Below are positions 7,005 to 14,814 of a stretch of 21,788 nucleotides of DNA, piece by piece. Made by a program: the position numbers and the translations under genes. The stretch comes from a virus. The first letter of the stretch is position 1, and every line of letters begins with the position of its first letter. The notes under the pieces were generated by a model. That model made no database searches and was not told the origin of the DNA. It saw only the letters and a program-made list of their open reading frames with translations. The stretch covers positions 1 through 21,788 of the IMG/VR virus record IMGVR_UViG_3300025645_000527; one strand, given 5' to 3'.

Positions 7005-7610
7005 TTAAATGCCGGTTAGGCTGTTCATCTGATGACCTGCGTTCCACTTAACGAGAGCTTCAGTGTAACCACCGGATACATTTTTGGTTTCTTCTACTAA
7101 CGACACAATCCGTAAAGGCAGAGTGTTAGTTGTAGCCGTAGTGTCAGAAATACCACATCGGGAATTTCCAGTAGCGGTATCGCCAACATTGTTGATCATT
7201 GCTACGTTTGCGCCAAGGTCTGTAATTGCGAGATCGCCGATAACTGGGGTTGCACCCGCAGCTGAAGACAAAACAGCAACTTTAAACAGAACATCGGTAG
7301 CATCAGCGACGTAAGCCATGATGTCAGATGCGACGGTATTCGCCGGGTAGTACTGACTGAACAACTGGTAGCCCAGTACGGGATCAGTATAAGTACAGCC
7401 TAAGAATACGCCGATAGGCGTCATTGCAGCGTCAGCAGTATCGCGTTCGACGGTGCCTCCGGTAACCAGTTGAACAGCATCACCATTAAAGATGCTCGTG
7501 GCATAGTTGCTCGCAATGCTATATTGACGAGTTACGCCCACGAAAGGTACGCCACTTACTAGTTTTACCGGAACTAGCCCAGAAGGGCCACTTACAGTTG
7601 GGTAAGCCAT
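7005..7610 (-). CDS. Capsid-associated (decoration-like) protein
   Basis: This 201-aa protein is immediately upstream of the capsid gene (13-nt gap) and has TAGGAG before its ATG. The Ala/Thr/Val/Gly-rich sequence (ATSIFNGDAVQLVTGGTVERD, TPIGVFLGCTYTDPVLG, DVLFKVAVLSSA, VGDTATGNSRCGISDTTATTN, LPLRIVSLVEE) is typical of a beta-barrel or beta-sandwich head protein. I recall homologues beside the capsid gene in many marine phages. A cement or decoration role is likely but unproven. No membrane or enzymatic motif is present. Confidence 0.7.
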   Translation of the reverse strand: MAYPTVSGPSGLVPVKLVSGVPFVGVTRQYSIASNYATSIFNGDAVQLVTGGTVERDTADAAMTPIGVFLGCTYTDPVLGYQLFSQYYPANTVASDIMAYVADATDVLFKVAVLSSAAGATPVIGDLAITDLGANVAMINNVGDTATGNSRCGISDTTATTNTLPLRIVSLVEETKNVSGGYTEALVKWNAGHQMNSLTGI

Positions 7611-7624
7611 TATAAGCTCCTAAA

Positions 7625-8074
7625 TTAAGTCCCATTTCCAAAAGTAACCTTCGTTTTCCGTTCATTGAACAGAGGCATACGAGGGTCATTCTCTCTCATA
7701 AGGTTGTTATCAACAGAGTTCATCTGGGAACGAGTCTGGGTGTTGTAATGTTCAGACCGCTCTTCGACTAGTTCTGTCGGTGCTTTACATAGCATCAAAC
7801 CACCAATCACGATGTTATCTTTGAAGCGATCTTGTTCGATAGCAACCAAAGTAATCTCGGGATGATCATCTGCCTTGCAGGGCACCCAACCTTCGCGTAA
7901 TTTCGAGGATACGTTAGTGGCATCGACCTGTCCTTGCGTGCTTACTCGAACCCAGTGAAACGCATAGCCCGGCTCGGGATTTGGTGATGGTAACACCTCA
8001 GGGCGCGACCAAGCCTTTTTGCGGGTTGTGCTTTCTTGGGTTTCTAGCTCACGATCAATTCTGTTCTTAGCCAT
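7625..8074 (-). CDS. Conserved head-gene-cluster protein (149 aa)
   Basis: The start overlaps the scaffold stop in a TAATG junction, so translation is coupled to scaffold. AGGAA lies upstream of the ATG. The protein has a charged N-terminus, then the conserved segment YAFHWVRVSTQGQVDATNVSS, REGWVPCKADDHPEI, a hydrophobic strand (DNIVIGGLMLCKAPTEL), and a Gln/Asn-rich C-terminal helix (HYNTQTRSQMNSVDNN). I recognise the HWVRVS...REGW pattern from capsid clusters of marine phages, but no function is known to me. The order suggests a role in prohead assembly or as a minor head protein. Confidence 0.65.
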   Translation of the reverse strand: MAKNRIDRELETQESTTRKKAWSRPEVLPSPNPEPGYAFHWVRVSTQGQVDATNVSSKLREGWVPCKADDHPEITLVAIEQDRFKDNIVIGGLMLCKAPTELVEERSEHYNTQTRSQMNSVDNNLMRENDPRMPLFNERKTKVTFGNGT

Positions 8075-9096
8075 TACTGTTTCCTCATATCTAATGCAAC
8101 CTGTTTGGCGTATTGTTCAGGGGTAAGTCCTAAACGCTTTGAGAGCTGGTATTGTGTTTGCGTGAGCCTAATCTTCTTAGGCGCTGTGCTCCGCGTAGCG
8201 GGTGCAACCACATTCGAACGTCTCTTAGGTTTTTGTACTTCCTCTGAGTCCTCGAATTTTTCGGGGAATAACTGTCGCATACGAGTATCAATTCGCTCGT
8301 AGTAGTCATCACTCTGAGGGCTTACTCCCTCGTGGACAAGTTTGTTATGCAACCCCAAAGCGAAGCTTGTCATCTCGATGTCTTGGTTAAACCAAGTGTT
8401 GTCTTGTTGCCAAGACGCCGCCTTAGTATCAACCTCGATTGGCGCAGGGGTGGATTCAGGTTCTACTTTTACAGGAGTTTCTTCTGTCTGTAAAGGTGGT
8501 AACTTAAAATTGTTTAATCTATCGACCTTATTCTTAGCATTCGATAGACTTTCTTGTGCATTCAGTACACCGTCGGCGTCTCCAGCTTCATACGCATCCT
8601 TGTATGCTTTCTTAGCTGCGATATGGTCTGCTGTCGCGGAACGCTTAGCTTGCTCAAGTAGTGCTGTCTGGTTCTTGTTTACACTACCTTTAAGCTCTTT
8701 GTTCTCATCGACGAGTTTCTGTGTCAGACGCTCTAGTTCTTCACGCTCTCGTAGTGCGGATTCCTTAGCTCTACGCTCATCGTGGTATCCCTTACTAAAG
8801 TGCTGGATACGTTTGCGAACTTTGTCCGAGTAGTCTTCAAGCTCATCATCGGTTATTTCTTCCGGTGGCTCAGACGGTTTCCGGTTACGATCTGCTTTCG
8901 GTGTATCATCAACGACTTCTACGTCATATTCGGCGTCATCGTCCTCTAATTCGACTTCCGCTTCCGCTTCAGCTTCTTTAGCTTTGGCCTTAGCTTTCCG
9001 ACCGCCGATGTCCACTTCGATAGCACTAGACGATTCTATCTCGATGTCTCGTTCTTCCGCTTTGGGAAGTTCGTACTCAACTTTTTGAAATGCCAT
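8074..9096 (-). CDS. Capsid scaffolding protein
   Basis: This 340-aa protein is hydrophilic. The N-terminus is acidic with Ala/Glu/Lys runs (KAKAKEAEAEAEVELEDDD). A long predicted coiled coil follows (about residues 95-140: DKVRKRIQHFSKGYHDERRA, then ELERLTQKLVDENKELKGS). The middle is Pro/Thr/Glu-rich. The last 30 residues form a helix-turn-helix-like tail (LTQTQYQLSKRLGLTPEQYA) that could bind the capsid protein, as C-terminal segments of scaffolds do. Position between portal/GroES and capsid genes is typical. AGGAGAT precedes the ATG. A tail-tape or DNA-binding role is unlikely given composition and place. Confidence 0.8.
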   Translation of the reverse strand: MAFQKVEYELPKAEERDIEIESSSAIEVDIGGRKAKAKAKEAEAEAEVELEDDDAEYDVEVVDDTPKADRNRKPSEPPEEITDDELEDYSDKVRKRIQHFSKGYHDERRAKESALREREELERLTQKLVDENKELKGSVNKNQTALLEQAKRSATADHIAAKKAYKDAYEAGDADGVLNAQESLSNAKNKVDRLNNFKLPPLQTEETPVKVEPESTPAPIEVDTKAASWQQDNTWFNQDIEMTSFALGLHNKLVHEGVSPQSDDYYERIDTRMRQLFPEKFEDSEEVQKPKRRSNVVAPATRSTAPKKIRLTQTQYQLSKRLGLTPEQYAKQVALDMRKQ

Positions 9097-9106
9097 GAGT
9101 TATCTC

Positions 9107-9550
9107 CTATATAGCCATGATGCCGCTAGGGTCTGGAATTACTGCTTCTACCGAATCATCGTTCATCAGTCGAAACTCCTTACCATTCACCTTAAAACGC
9201 GTACCTGTGTTCATACGGAACATAACGTAGTCACCTTGCTTACACCAAGGGCCTTCAGGAAAGCGGTCTGTATCTGAATAGGCGTCGGCACCCATGTCTA
9301 CTACAATGCCCATTATCGACATGATGTACTCTCTGTGCATCACATCTGTAGTTTTTAATAGCTCTGTACCTTTGTAGTACTCTTCTACATCAGGTAGCGC
9401 TATTAATAGTCGGAAGCCTGAGGGCTTAGGGAGTTGTGCTTCCCACTCTCCGTCAGTAAGCTCGCGGTCTTTTAATTTCGGTTCCGCTGAAGCTTCAGCT
9501 TCCATCTTCCGTTTTAGGGCATCAGGTACTGCAATAATAGAATCAGTCAT
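9107..9550 (-). CDS. Phage GroES-like co-chaperonin
   Basis: After a 40-residue N-terminal extension, residues 43-140 follow the Cpn10 pattern: PSGFRLLIALPDVEEYYKG as first strand, a polar stretch at about 61-75 in the mobile-loop place, IMGIVVDMGADAY for the GxVxxxG turn, WCKQGDYVMFRMNTGTRFKV for the GDxVxF strand, and NGKEFRLMNDDSVEAVI for the final strands. Phage co-chaperonins such as T4 gp31 and CB5 proteins pair with the host GroEL to fold the capsid protein. The place between portal and scaffold supports this. The start overlaps the preceding gene by 8 nt. No GroEL is seen in the window, so the host large ring is probably used. Confidence 0.85.
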   Translation of the reverse strand: MTDSIIAVPDALKRKMEAEASAEPKLKDRELTDGEWEAQLPKPSGFRLLIALPDVEEYYKGTELLKTTDVMHREYIMSIMGIVVDMGADAYSDTDRFPEGPWCKQGDYVMFRMNTGTRFKVNGKEFRLMNDDSVEAVIPDPSGIMAI

Positions 9551-9740
9551 CGTCTTGTTCCATATAGTTACGCGAGAGGTCCGCTAGATGTTGCTTGCTG
9601 GCTTCGAGACCCCGAATTAAGCCAACAATTTCCCGATACGCCGGAAAGTCTTTAGCAGACCCTCCAGTAAGGAAAGTAGTCGCAGACTCTATGTCTGCGT
9701 TGATATTCTCTGCGAGCACGTCAAAGACGGTCTTAGCCAT
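9543..9740 (-). CDS. Small conserved helical protein (65 aa)
   Basis: This helical protein starts MAKTVFDVLAENINADIESA and ends NYMEQDDD. It sits between the portal and GroES-like genes, 2 nt after the portal stop, and overlaps the co-chaperonin start by 8 nt, so it is translated with both. Tight packing and a clean frame support it as real. The central part (YREIVGLIRGLEASKQHLAD) would form an amphipathic helix pair. I recall a small gene at this place in related marine phages, but its function is unknown to me. Confidence 0.65.
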   Translation of the reverse strand: MAKTVFDVLAENINADIESATTFLTGGSAKDFPAYREIVGLIRGLEASKQHLADLSRNYMEQDDD

Positions 9741-9742
9741 GG

Positions 9743-12217
9743 TTATTTCCTGTTATTTTTGCCGGACGTCAACTTCGCTAGTTCTAGGTCTATCTTGTTG
9801 CTGTCTCGGCGTCTATCCGCAGCCAGTTGTACTCCCGATTTCTCGGCTTCCATCTGGAGTTCTTGTTGCTCTATCTTCACGCGTTCCGCATCTAGCTGTG
9901 CGGATGCCTGAACTTGCTGGGCTTTGAGTTGTAGCTCAGCTTGTTTCATCTGCATATCGGCCTGATCCTTCTGGGCCTTACGCTGTACTTCTTGTTGTTT
10001 GATCTGTAGCTCAGCTTGCTGCATCTGCATAACAGGATCTTGCTGCTGTTGCTCAGCCTGCTTCTGCGCGGCTTCTTGCTGGTGCGTCTGGGTAAGCTGC
10101 TTACCGGCGTCCGCCATGAGACGTGCGAGTTCCATTTCGATGCTTTCTGGTAACTCTTCGTTCGGTGGTGGTAGTTGAACGCCTAGTTTTTCTTCTATCT
10201 GCTTGCGATAGCTAAACCCGAGGTGTTCAGCAAGGTGTGCCTGCAACGCCATCATGATCTTCTGCCCTTGCGGGTTTTGACCAATAGTCTGCGCGATCAT
10301 TGGGTCTTGCATAAATGACTGGTGTACCGCCATATGTGCGTCGTGGTCTTGGTTTATAAACGCGTGTACGGGTTTACCGTTTAGGGCGTCCATGTTTTCG
10401 CTGACCGGATCGGTCGGTTTGGCATCGTCCTGTGTAGGAACGAGTTTGTCGGCGTTCTTAACGCCTAGTACTTCAATCATCTGTCGGTGGAGCTGTGGTA
10501 GGTCGTATATCTGAGGAGCTTGCTGCGACATCTGTAGCACTGCTTGGTACTGAACTACACGTTGCGCCATCGTAGAGCTGTTCGGATCACTGACGGGGAT
10601 TACATCCACCATCGCATAGTCTTCTTGACGTGCGCTTATCTCGCCCCTTTCTGGCTGGTAGCCATACTCTTCGGGAGCGTGCTCTGCCATGATCGCTTTG
10701 AGGAGCTTAAACTCCTGCTTCATGGCGTAGTGGACCCGAGCCTGTACTGCCGCCATAGGTTTCAGCGTACGCTCTAGGAGAGCCAGTGTGGTGCCTACAG
10801 GAGCGTTAGCAGACATGTCCGAGATGTTCATGTCACTAATAGCACCAAGACGCCGACCTTCCGTCGTGATCTGGTTAAGTAGGGCTAGTAATGTCTGGCT
10901 CGGCTCTTTATAAGGAAGCGGCATGATGTTGTCACGGATAGATCCAGACGGTACATCTACATCTTTCCATTCACCGGGTTCAATCGGTGTATCATCACCC
11001 TTAATACGTAACCCACGAGACTTCAATCCGCCGGGGAGGTTAGATAGCGTACCAGCGTCCACCAGCTGCCGTATGAGCGACGTTCCCGCTCTAGCGTACC
11101 CGCCGATAATGTGGATGAGTCCAAGGCCGTAGAAGCCGAATCCGGGCACGTATACGTAGTGTACGAAATGCTGACGTTTTAGCATCAGTTCGTCTTCTTC
11201 GTACCAGTTACGGCGAATTGCGAGGACTTCCCCAGTGCCACGTTCAATAGTTACGATGTAAGGTTTTGCGATCTCTTCTTCGTCTTCATCAACACCGTCA
11301 ATGATCAGGTCGGCGTGGATCTCGTATACTGTGAAGCGATCGTCATCTGTTGTAGAGAAGCCACCTTCTTCAGCTTTCTTCTCTTCAATGTCTGTGTGGT
11401 ACGCCTGTGGCTCTCCTAACTCTACGTCTCGGTAGAAACCAACGCTCTGAAGCTTCTTCAGTTCGTTCTTAGTCTTACGCATTATGTGCGAAACACGCTC
11501 TGCGGACTCAATATGTGACGCGCCGTACGGTACAATGACGTCTTCTGCGGGGATGTATATAGCTACTTGACGCCCCAAATTCGGGTCAAAATAGACCTTT
11601 TTGAACGCTGAACCCGCCAAACCTAGGCTGTATAGCATACGTTCGTGCTCTGGACGGTACTCAACCATACGTTCTGTAAGTTCGTAGTTCATATCCGCTT
11701 TTACACGCTCAGCGGCTTCGACCTTATCTTTATTCTCTTCACCGAGGATCTTAACGCGGACTGGGCCAGCGGCGGGGAATGTCTCGCTCATAGTCTCTGC
11801 TTGGAACCGGATCGCCGCTTCTGCTAAGACTGCCGAGTGTACTCCACAGGCACCTTCCCAAGGATCTGTACGTTCTTCGTACTTTAACCCTAACGTGTCC
11901 AAACCTTTTACAAAGGTGTCGGCCCACTCTTTGCGGCTCTCGATGTCAGCTTCTACAAGACCTATCAGGTCTCCAGATAACTCACGCAGTTCGCCCTCAT
12001 CTAGGCCCTCTGCCAAGTTAGCATCGAATCCTAACAAATCAAACTCATCGGCGTCTGGGATTATCGTTATCTCAACTGAACCGTCGTCTAAAATCACAGC
12101 CTCAGGATCGATTATCTCGATCGCAAGTTCCGTGCCTTCTTCAGCTGCGCTGTCGTCCAGCTCAAATTCTTCGGTCAAACCCATGGGGGCTGAATATAAA
12201 CCTTTTTCGATTGCCAT
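9743..12217 (-). CDS. Portal protein
   Basis: This 824-aa protein would form the twelve-fold ring at the packaging vertex. An acidic 80-residue N-terminus is followed by a segment with KEWADTFVKGLDTLGLKYEE and DPWEGACGVHSAVLAEAAIR. A core with YSLGLAGSAFKKVYFDPN and a wing region (FGFYGLGLIHIIGGYARAG, GISDMNISDMSANAPVG-like) follows, then MAAVQARVHYAMKQEFKLLK. The order fits large portals of the P22/SU10 type. From about residue 700 the chain becomes a Gln-rich coiled coil, comparable to the barrel extension of long portals. It lies 11 nt after terminase and leads the packaging and head operon. The ribosome site is only moderate (GAGAGA). Confidence 0.85.
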   Translation of the reverse strand: MAIEKGLYSAPMGLTEEFELDDSAAEEGTELAIEIIDPEAVILDDGSVEITIIPDADEFDLLGFDANLAEGLDEGELRELSGDLIGLVEADIESRKEWADTFVKGLDTLGLKYEERTDPWEGACGVHSAVLAEAAIRFQAETMSETFPAAGPVRVKILGEENKDKVEAAERVKADMNYELTERMVEYRPEHERMLYSLGLAGSAFKKVYFDPNLGRQVAIYIPAEDVIVPYGASHIESAERVSHIMRKTKNELKKLQSVGFYRDVELGEPQAYHTDIEEKKAEEGGFSTTDDDRFTVYEIHADLIIDGVDEDEEEIAKPYIVTIERGTGEVLAIRRNWYEEDELMLKRQHFVHYVYVPGFGFYGLGLIHIIGGYARAGTSLIRQLVDAGTLSNLPGGLKSRGLRIKGDDTPIEPGEWKDVDVPSGSIRDNIMPLPYKEPSQTLLALLNQITTEGRRLGAISDMNISDMSANAPVGTTLALLERTLKPMAAVQARVHYAMKQEFKLLKAIMAEHAPEEYGYQPERGEISARQEDYAMVDVIPVSDPNSSTMAQRVVQYQAVLQMSQQAPQIYDLPQLHRQMIEVLGVKNADKLVPTQDDAKPTDPVSENMDALNGKPVHAFINQDHDAHMAVHQSFMQDPMIAQTIGQNPQGQKIMMALQAHLAEHLGFSYRKQIEEKLGVQLPPPNEELPESIEMELARLMADAGKQLTQTHQQEAAQKQAEQQQQDPVMQMQQAELQIKQQEVQRKAQKDQADMQMKQAELQLKAQQVQASAQLDAERVKIEQQELQMEAEKSGVQLAADRRRDSNKIDLELAKLTSGKNNRK
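9930..10030 (-). repeat. Gln-rich coding repeats in the portal C-terminus
   Basis: Two copies of a stretch of about 26 bp (9930-9955 and 10005-10030) encode related MxQAELQxKxQxVQ units of the portal coiled coil. Repeat growth within the barrel-like extension is the simplest explanation. Confidence 0.6.
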
Positions 12218-12228
12218 TGTTTAGTCTC

Positions 12229-13782
12229 TCAGTAAAACCCGCCGCGCCGGTGGCGGAAGTATTGTTGTTCTTCAGGCTCGTCAGTAGGTAGTCGAATAAA
12301 CCCGCCCTGCCTAAATCGCATAAGCGCCATCACCGTTGAGTCAACTAAGTCATCATGACTCATAAAAGGGAACCCGGCAATCTCTTCTACTACTTCTTCA
12401 GCCCACCTAGTAGCGGGAACCCAGCAAATGCCAGATGATACAATATCAGCGACAGAGTTTAAACGTGCCAACTTATCGCCTGACCCCCTGTGTGGGGTAT
12501 ATTCAGTTACTGGTACGCCCATTCGGCGCATTTCTTGGTATAAGGCTACACCCGAACTCTTTTTCTCTACAATAAACGAGTCAGGCTGCCACTCAGAGTA
12601 CTCTTCCAGAGCCATTTCTTTAAGTTCTGGAAACTCCATACGCTTCTTTATACTATTAAGCAAGATAATATTGTACGCATTCGTCTCTTCGTAGAAAAAA
12701 ACACCCCAAGTTGTCAGTGCCGTGTAGTCAGCGCGGTTATGTGTCTCGGCTGCGGAGTCCAAGGACATGATGACGTACTCGCACTTGGGGGGATTCTCCT
12801 GATCCCATATCTGCCACCAATCCCGCTTAATAAGTGCCGCTTCTTCTGCCGTCGGCTGTTGTTGGTACTGCGAATTCCACTGAAACGCTGGCATAGACGC
12901 TTTAGTACGTAACAACGCCTCTAAGTCAAAAAACTCAGGCCACAACGGCTTTTCTACGTGCTTATTAGTTTTGGGGTTTAGAACCTCTAGTATAGCAGGG
13001 AACTCAACAACTTCATATTGATCGGACCTATCGTTCTTGGACATGTCCCGAACAACACGCCCAGTCAAATCATCCATATGCCACCGAGTCTGTATGATTG
13101 CTACACGGCCACCCGGCATTAGTCGAGTTCGTGCACCAAAAGTAAACCATTCGTAGGCTTTCTCAAATACGATGAAGTTTCCGTTGATCACATCCTGCTC
13201 AGAGTGGGGGTCGTCAATCAACAGGAGATCTGCACCTCGACCTGCTAGGGCTGACCCGATACCACACGCATAATATTCTCCGCCAGCGTTAGTATTCCAC
13301 CTTCCTGCTGACTTACTATCCTGTGCCAGTCTAACGGTAGGAAATATCGCGCTGTACGCATCTGTAGCAATTAGGTTACGAACCTTACGTCCAAAATCCA
13401 CAGCCAAATCGGTAGTATGAGATACCATCATGACTTTCTTGTTGGGATTACGTCCTAGGAACCACGCTGGGTAGAAAATAGACACCAACTGTGATTTGCC
13501 GTGACGTGGTGGGATGTTAACGCATACTCGGTCTTTGTCGCCGCTCTCGATAGCCATGAGCATATCTGCAAGTATTCTGTGGTGCTTACCCACAAGAAAC
13601 TCAGGCATCATCATCTGGCAAAACTCGATCAGATCATCGTACGCAGCTTTACTCGCCTTACGTGTTGTAAGCTCATCCGCCATACGGTCAATCTCGATCA
13701 CTTCATCGTCCGAAAACGAGTCCAGATTAGCCAGCATCTGTTCAATATCGGCTTCTGTGAAGTCTAGTACGTCATCATCCAT
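12229..13782 (-). CDS. terL: Terminase large subunit (packaging ATPase and nuclease)
   Basis: This 517-aa protein cuts and pumps phage DNA into the prohead. The ATPase domain has Walker A PPRHGKS at residues 91-97, Walker B LLLIDDP at 186-192 and the coupling motif IIQTRWHMDD at 229-238. The RNase-H-like nuclease domain has acidic residues at D342 (MSLDSA), E406 (FIVEKKSSG) and D477/D478/D481 (SHDDLVDS). All key residues of both domains are visible, so the enzyme looks complete at a usual length. The start overlaps the small-subunit stop by 8 nt. The C-terminal tail (EEQQYFRHRRGGFY) probably contacts the portal. Confidence 0.95.
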   Translation of the reverse strand: MDDDVLDFTEADIEQMLANLDSFSDDEVIEIDRMADELTTRKASKAAYDDLIEFCQMMMPEFLVGKHHRILADMLMAIESGDKDRVCVNIPPRHGKSQLVSIFYPAWFLGRNPNKKVMMVSHTTDLAVDFGRKVRNLIATDAYSAIFPTVRLAQDSKSAGRWNTNAGGEYYACGIGSALAGRGADLLLIDDPHSEQDVINGNFIVFEKAYEWFTFGARTRLMPGGRVAIIQTRWHMDDLTGRVVRDMSKNDRSDQYEVVEFPAILEVLNPKTNKHVEKPLWPEFFDLEALLRTKASMPAFQWNSQYQQQPTAEEAALIKRDWWQIWDQENPPKCEYVIMSLDSAAETHNRADYTALTTWGVFFYEETNAYNIILLNSIKKRMEFPELKEMALEEYSEWQPDSFIVEKKSSGVALYQEMRRMGVPVTEYTPHRGSGDKLARLNSVADIVSSGICWVPATRWAEEVVEEIAGFPFMSHDDLVDSTVMALMRFRQGGFIRLPTDEPEEQQYFRHRRGGFY

Positions 13783-14407
13783 CGAAATTTTCAGTCTCCC
13801 CTACCTCGTCGTCGTCGGCGTCGTCAACGTCGTCTTCGTCGTCGGCACCCAACATAGCATCAACGTCTATAAACGTAGCTTCTTCTACTTCTTCGGGGTT
13901 GACTAGCTTCATCAGCTTGTTACGGAGGCGTTCTTTGATGTCATCGGTCGTCTGGTGCGTGATCGTGACCTCTGTCTTCTCTGCAAACAGCCCCACATCG
14001 GATATTTTACCGAGAAGCTCCAGTGCACGGATACGTACTCGGGCATCCGGGTTCATAGTTTCGTCAATTAGCTTGTTCGTAACGAGGTGTCGTATCTGCA
14101 CCGAACTCTCTACCACCGAGTGGCCGAATTCCTTGAGGATATTACCCGTTATTATGAGGGAGGCCGGGGTTAGTGTGGCCGCTCTCTTGTTGTTAACTTT
14201 CTTAGATGTCTTTTCGGGGTCTTCGGCGTACGCCAAAGCCAATTTTGCTGCCGTATCCTGATCTTCTTTAGTGGGTTCCACGTCTAAACCGTGTTCTGAG
14301 AGGAGCATAGCGGAGTTACATGCCGCTTCTGCCCGAGCACGCAGGTCAATATACGGAACCTTGTCCGAAAAGGGGACACCGATTTCAGGGTCGAGCATTA
14401 AGGTCAT
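13775..14407 (-). CDS. terS: Terminase small subunit
   Basis: This 210-aa protein is directly upstream of the large terminase and overlaps it by 8 nt. Its helical core (ASLIITGNILKEFGHSVVES, ARVRIRALELLGKISDVGLF, then EKTEVTITHQTTDDIKERLR) fits small terminases of marine phages, which recognise the packaging site. The C-terminus is strikingly acidic: DEDDVDDADDDEVGE, encoded by a GAC/GAT-rich tract at about 13804-13848. Such tails are often disordered and may modulate binding to DNA or to the large subunit. It is the first gene after the divergent control region, with GGAAG before the ATG. Confidence 0.8.
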   Translation of the reverse strand: MTLMLDPEIGVPFSDKVPYIDLRARAEAACNSAMLLSEHGLDVEPTKEDQDTAAKLALAYAEDPEKTSKKVNNKRAATLTPASLIITGNILKEFGHSVVESSVQIRHLVTNKLIDETMNPDARVRIRALELLGKISDVGLFAEKTEVTITHQTTDDIKERLRNKLMKLVNPEEVEEATFIDVDAMLGADDEDDVDDADDDEVGETENFDG

Positions 14408-14442
14408 TTTTACTTCCGCAGGCTATTAACCGATGGGTACGG

Positions 14443-14470
14443 TTATACACGAAAAATAATTTTTTGCAAG
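14443..14470 (-). promoter_or_regulatory. Candidate leftward promoter for the terminase operon
   Basis: Read leftwards, TTGCAA (14465-14470, four of six matches to the -35 consensus) is 16 bp from TATAAC (14443-14448, five of six). Transcription would start near 14436, about 30 nt before the small terminase ATG. The T-rich spacer fits a host-type promoter. Confidence 0.45.
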
Positions 14471-14667
14471 TCCATTAATATTTTGACCCGGGGGGTATCG
14501 CCATATTGAGGGGGTGGGGGTACCAAACTCAAAAAAATGGCCATTGTTCCCACGTATTAGTAATTCATAGGAGCCGCAGGATTCCTACGCCACAAAGTGG
14601 TTGGTGGGGGGTAGGTGGGGTTGTCTTTGGCCGCTTTTCCCCGCGTCGCTGGCCGGTTAGCTTTTTT

Positions 14668-14684
14668 GTTAGTGCGCCACTAAC
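14668..14684. repeat. 17-bp dyad repeat, copy 1 (centre CGC)
   Basis: A perfect GTTAGTG-N3-CACTAAC palindrome lies 43 bp upstream of the -35 box of the strong rightward promoter. It is the leftmost of eight copies. A site here is well placed to bind a regulator of the right arm. Confidence 0.9.
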
Positions 14685-14727
14685 AGCGCGAGGAATGGCT
14701 AAACTTATCAGTCTGTTAGTTTATCTA

Positions 14728-14756
14728 TTGATAAGTTATCAGGTGTTAGCTATAGT
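14728..14756 (+). promoter_or_regulatory. Strong rightward sigma-70 promoter
   Basis: TTGATA (14728-14733, five of six) and TATAGT (14751-14756, five of six) are separated by the ideal 17 bp. Transcription should start near 14763, giving a leader of about 50 nt before the 169-aa gene. The fit predicts use of host RNA polymerase early after infection. Confidence 0.75.
14729..14741. promoter_or_regulatory. Palindromic operator candidate on the -35 box
   Basis: TGATAA-G-TTATCA is a perfect dyad that overlaps the -35 box, and a further AACTTATCA lies at 14702-14710. A protein bound here would block RNA polymerase. The sequence is unrelated to the GTTAGTG dyads, so a second regulator may act. Confidence 0.5.
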
Positions 14757-14814
14757 GGTTGCATATTCAGCGAGGGGCTGGATATGTTACCCAACTAACT
14801 AAGAGAGAACTATT

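Larger units (their letters stand above)
14408..14814. other. Divergent control region between the two arms
   Basis: This stretch of about 400 bp separates the leftward packaging arm from the rightward arm and holds no convincing gene. From left to right it contains a leftward promoter candidate (14443-14470), runs of five or six G on the plus strand (14491-14496, 14511-14521, 14606-14620), one copy of the right-arm dyad (14668-14684), an inverted pair AACTTATCA / TGATAAGTT (14702-14710 and 14729-14737), and a strong rightward promoter (14728-14756). The layout is that of a divergent regulatory hub. Confidence 0.75.

Noticed and set aside
8342-8833. A 163-codon plus-strand frame opposite the scaffold gene
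   Set aside because: It is Ser/Cys/Leu-rich antisense of a Glu/Lys/Ala-rich gene and is not preceded by a ribosome site.
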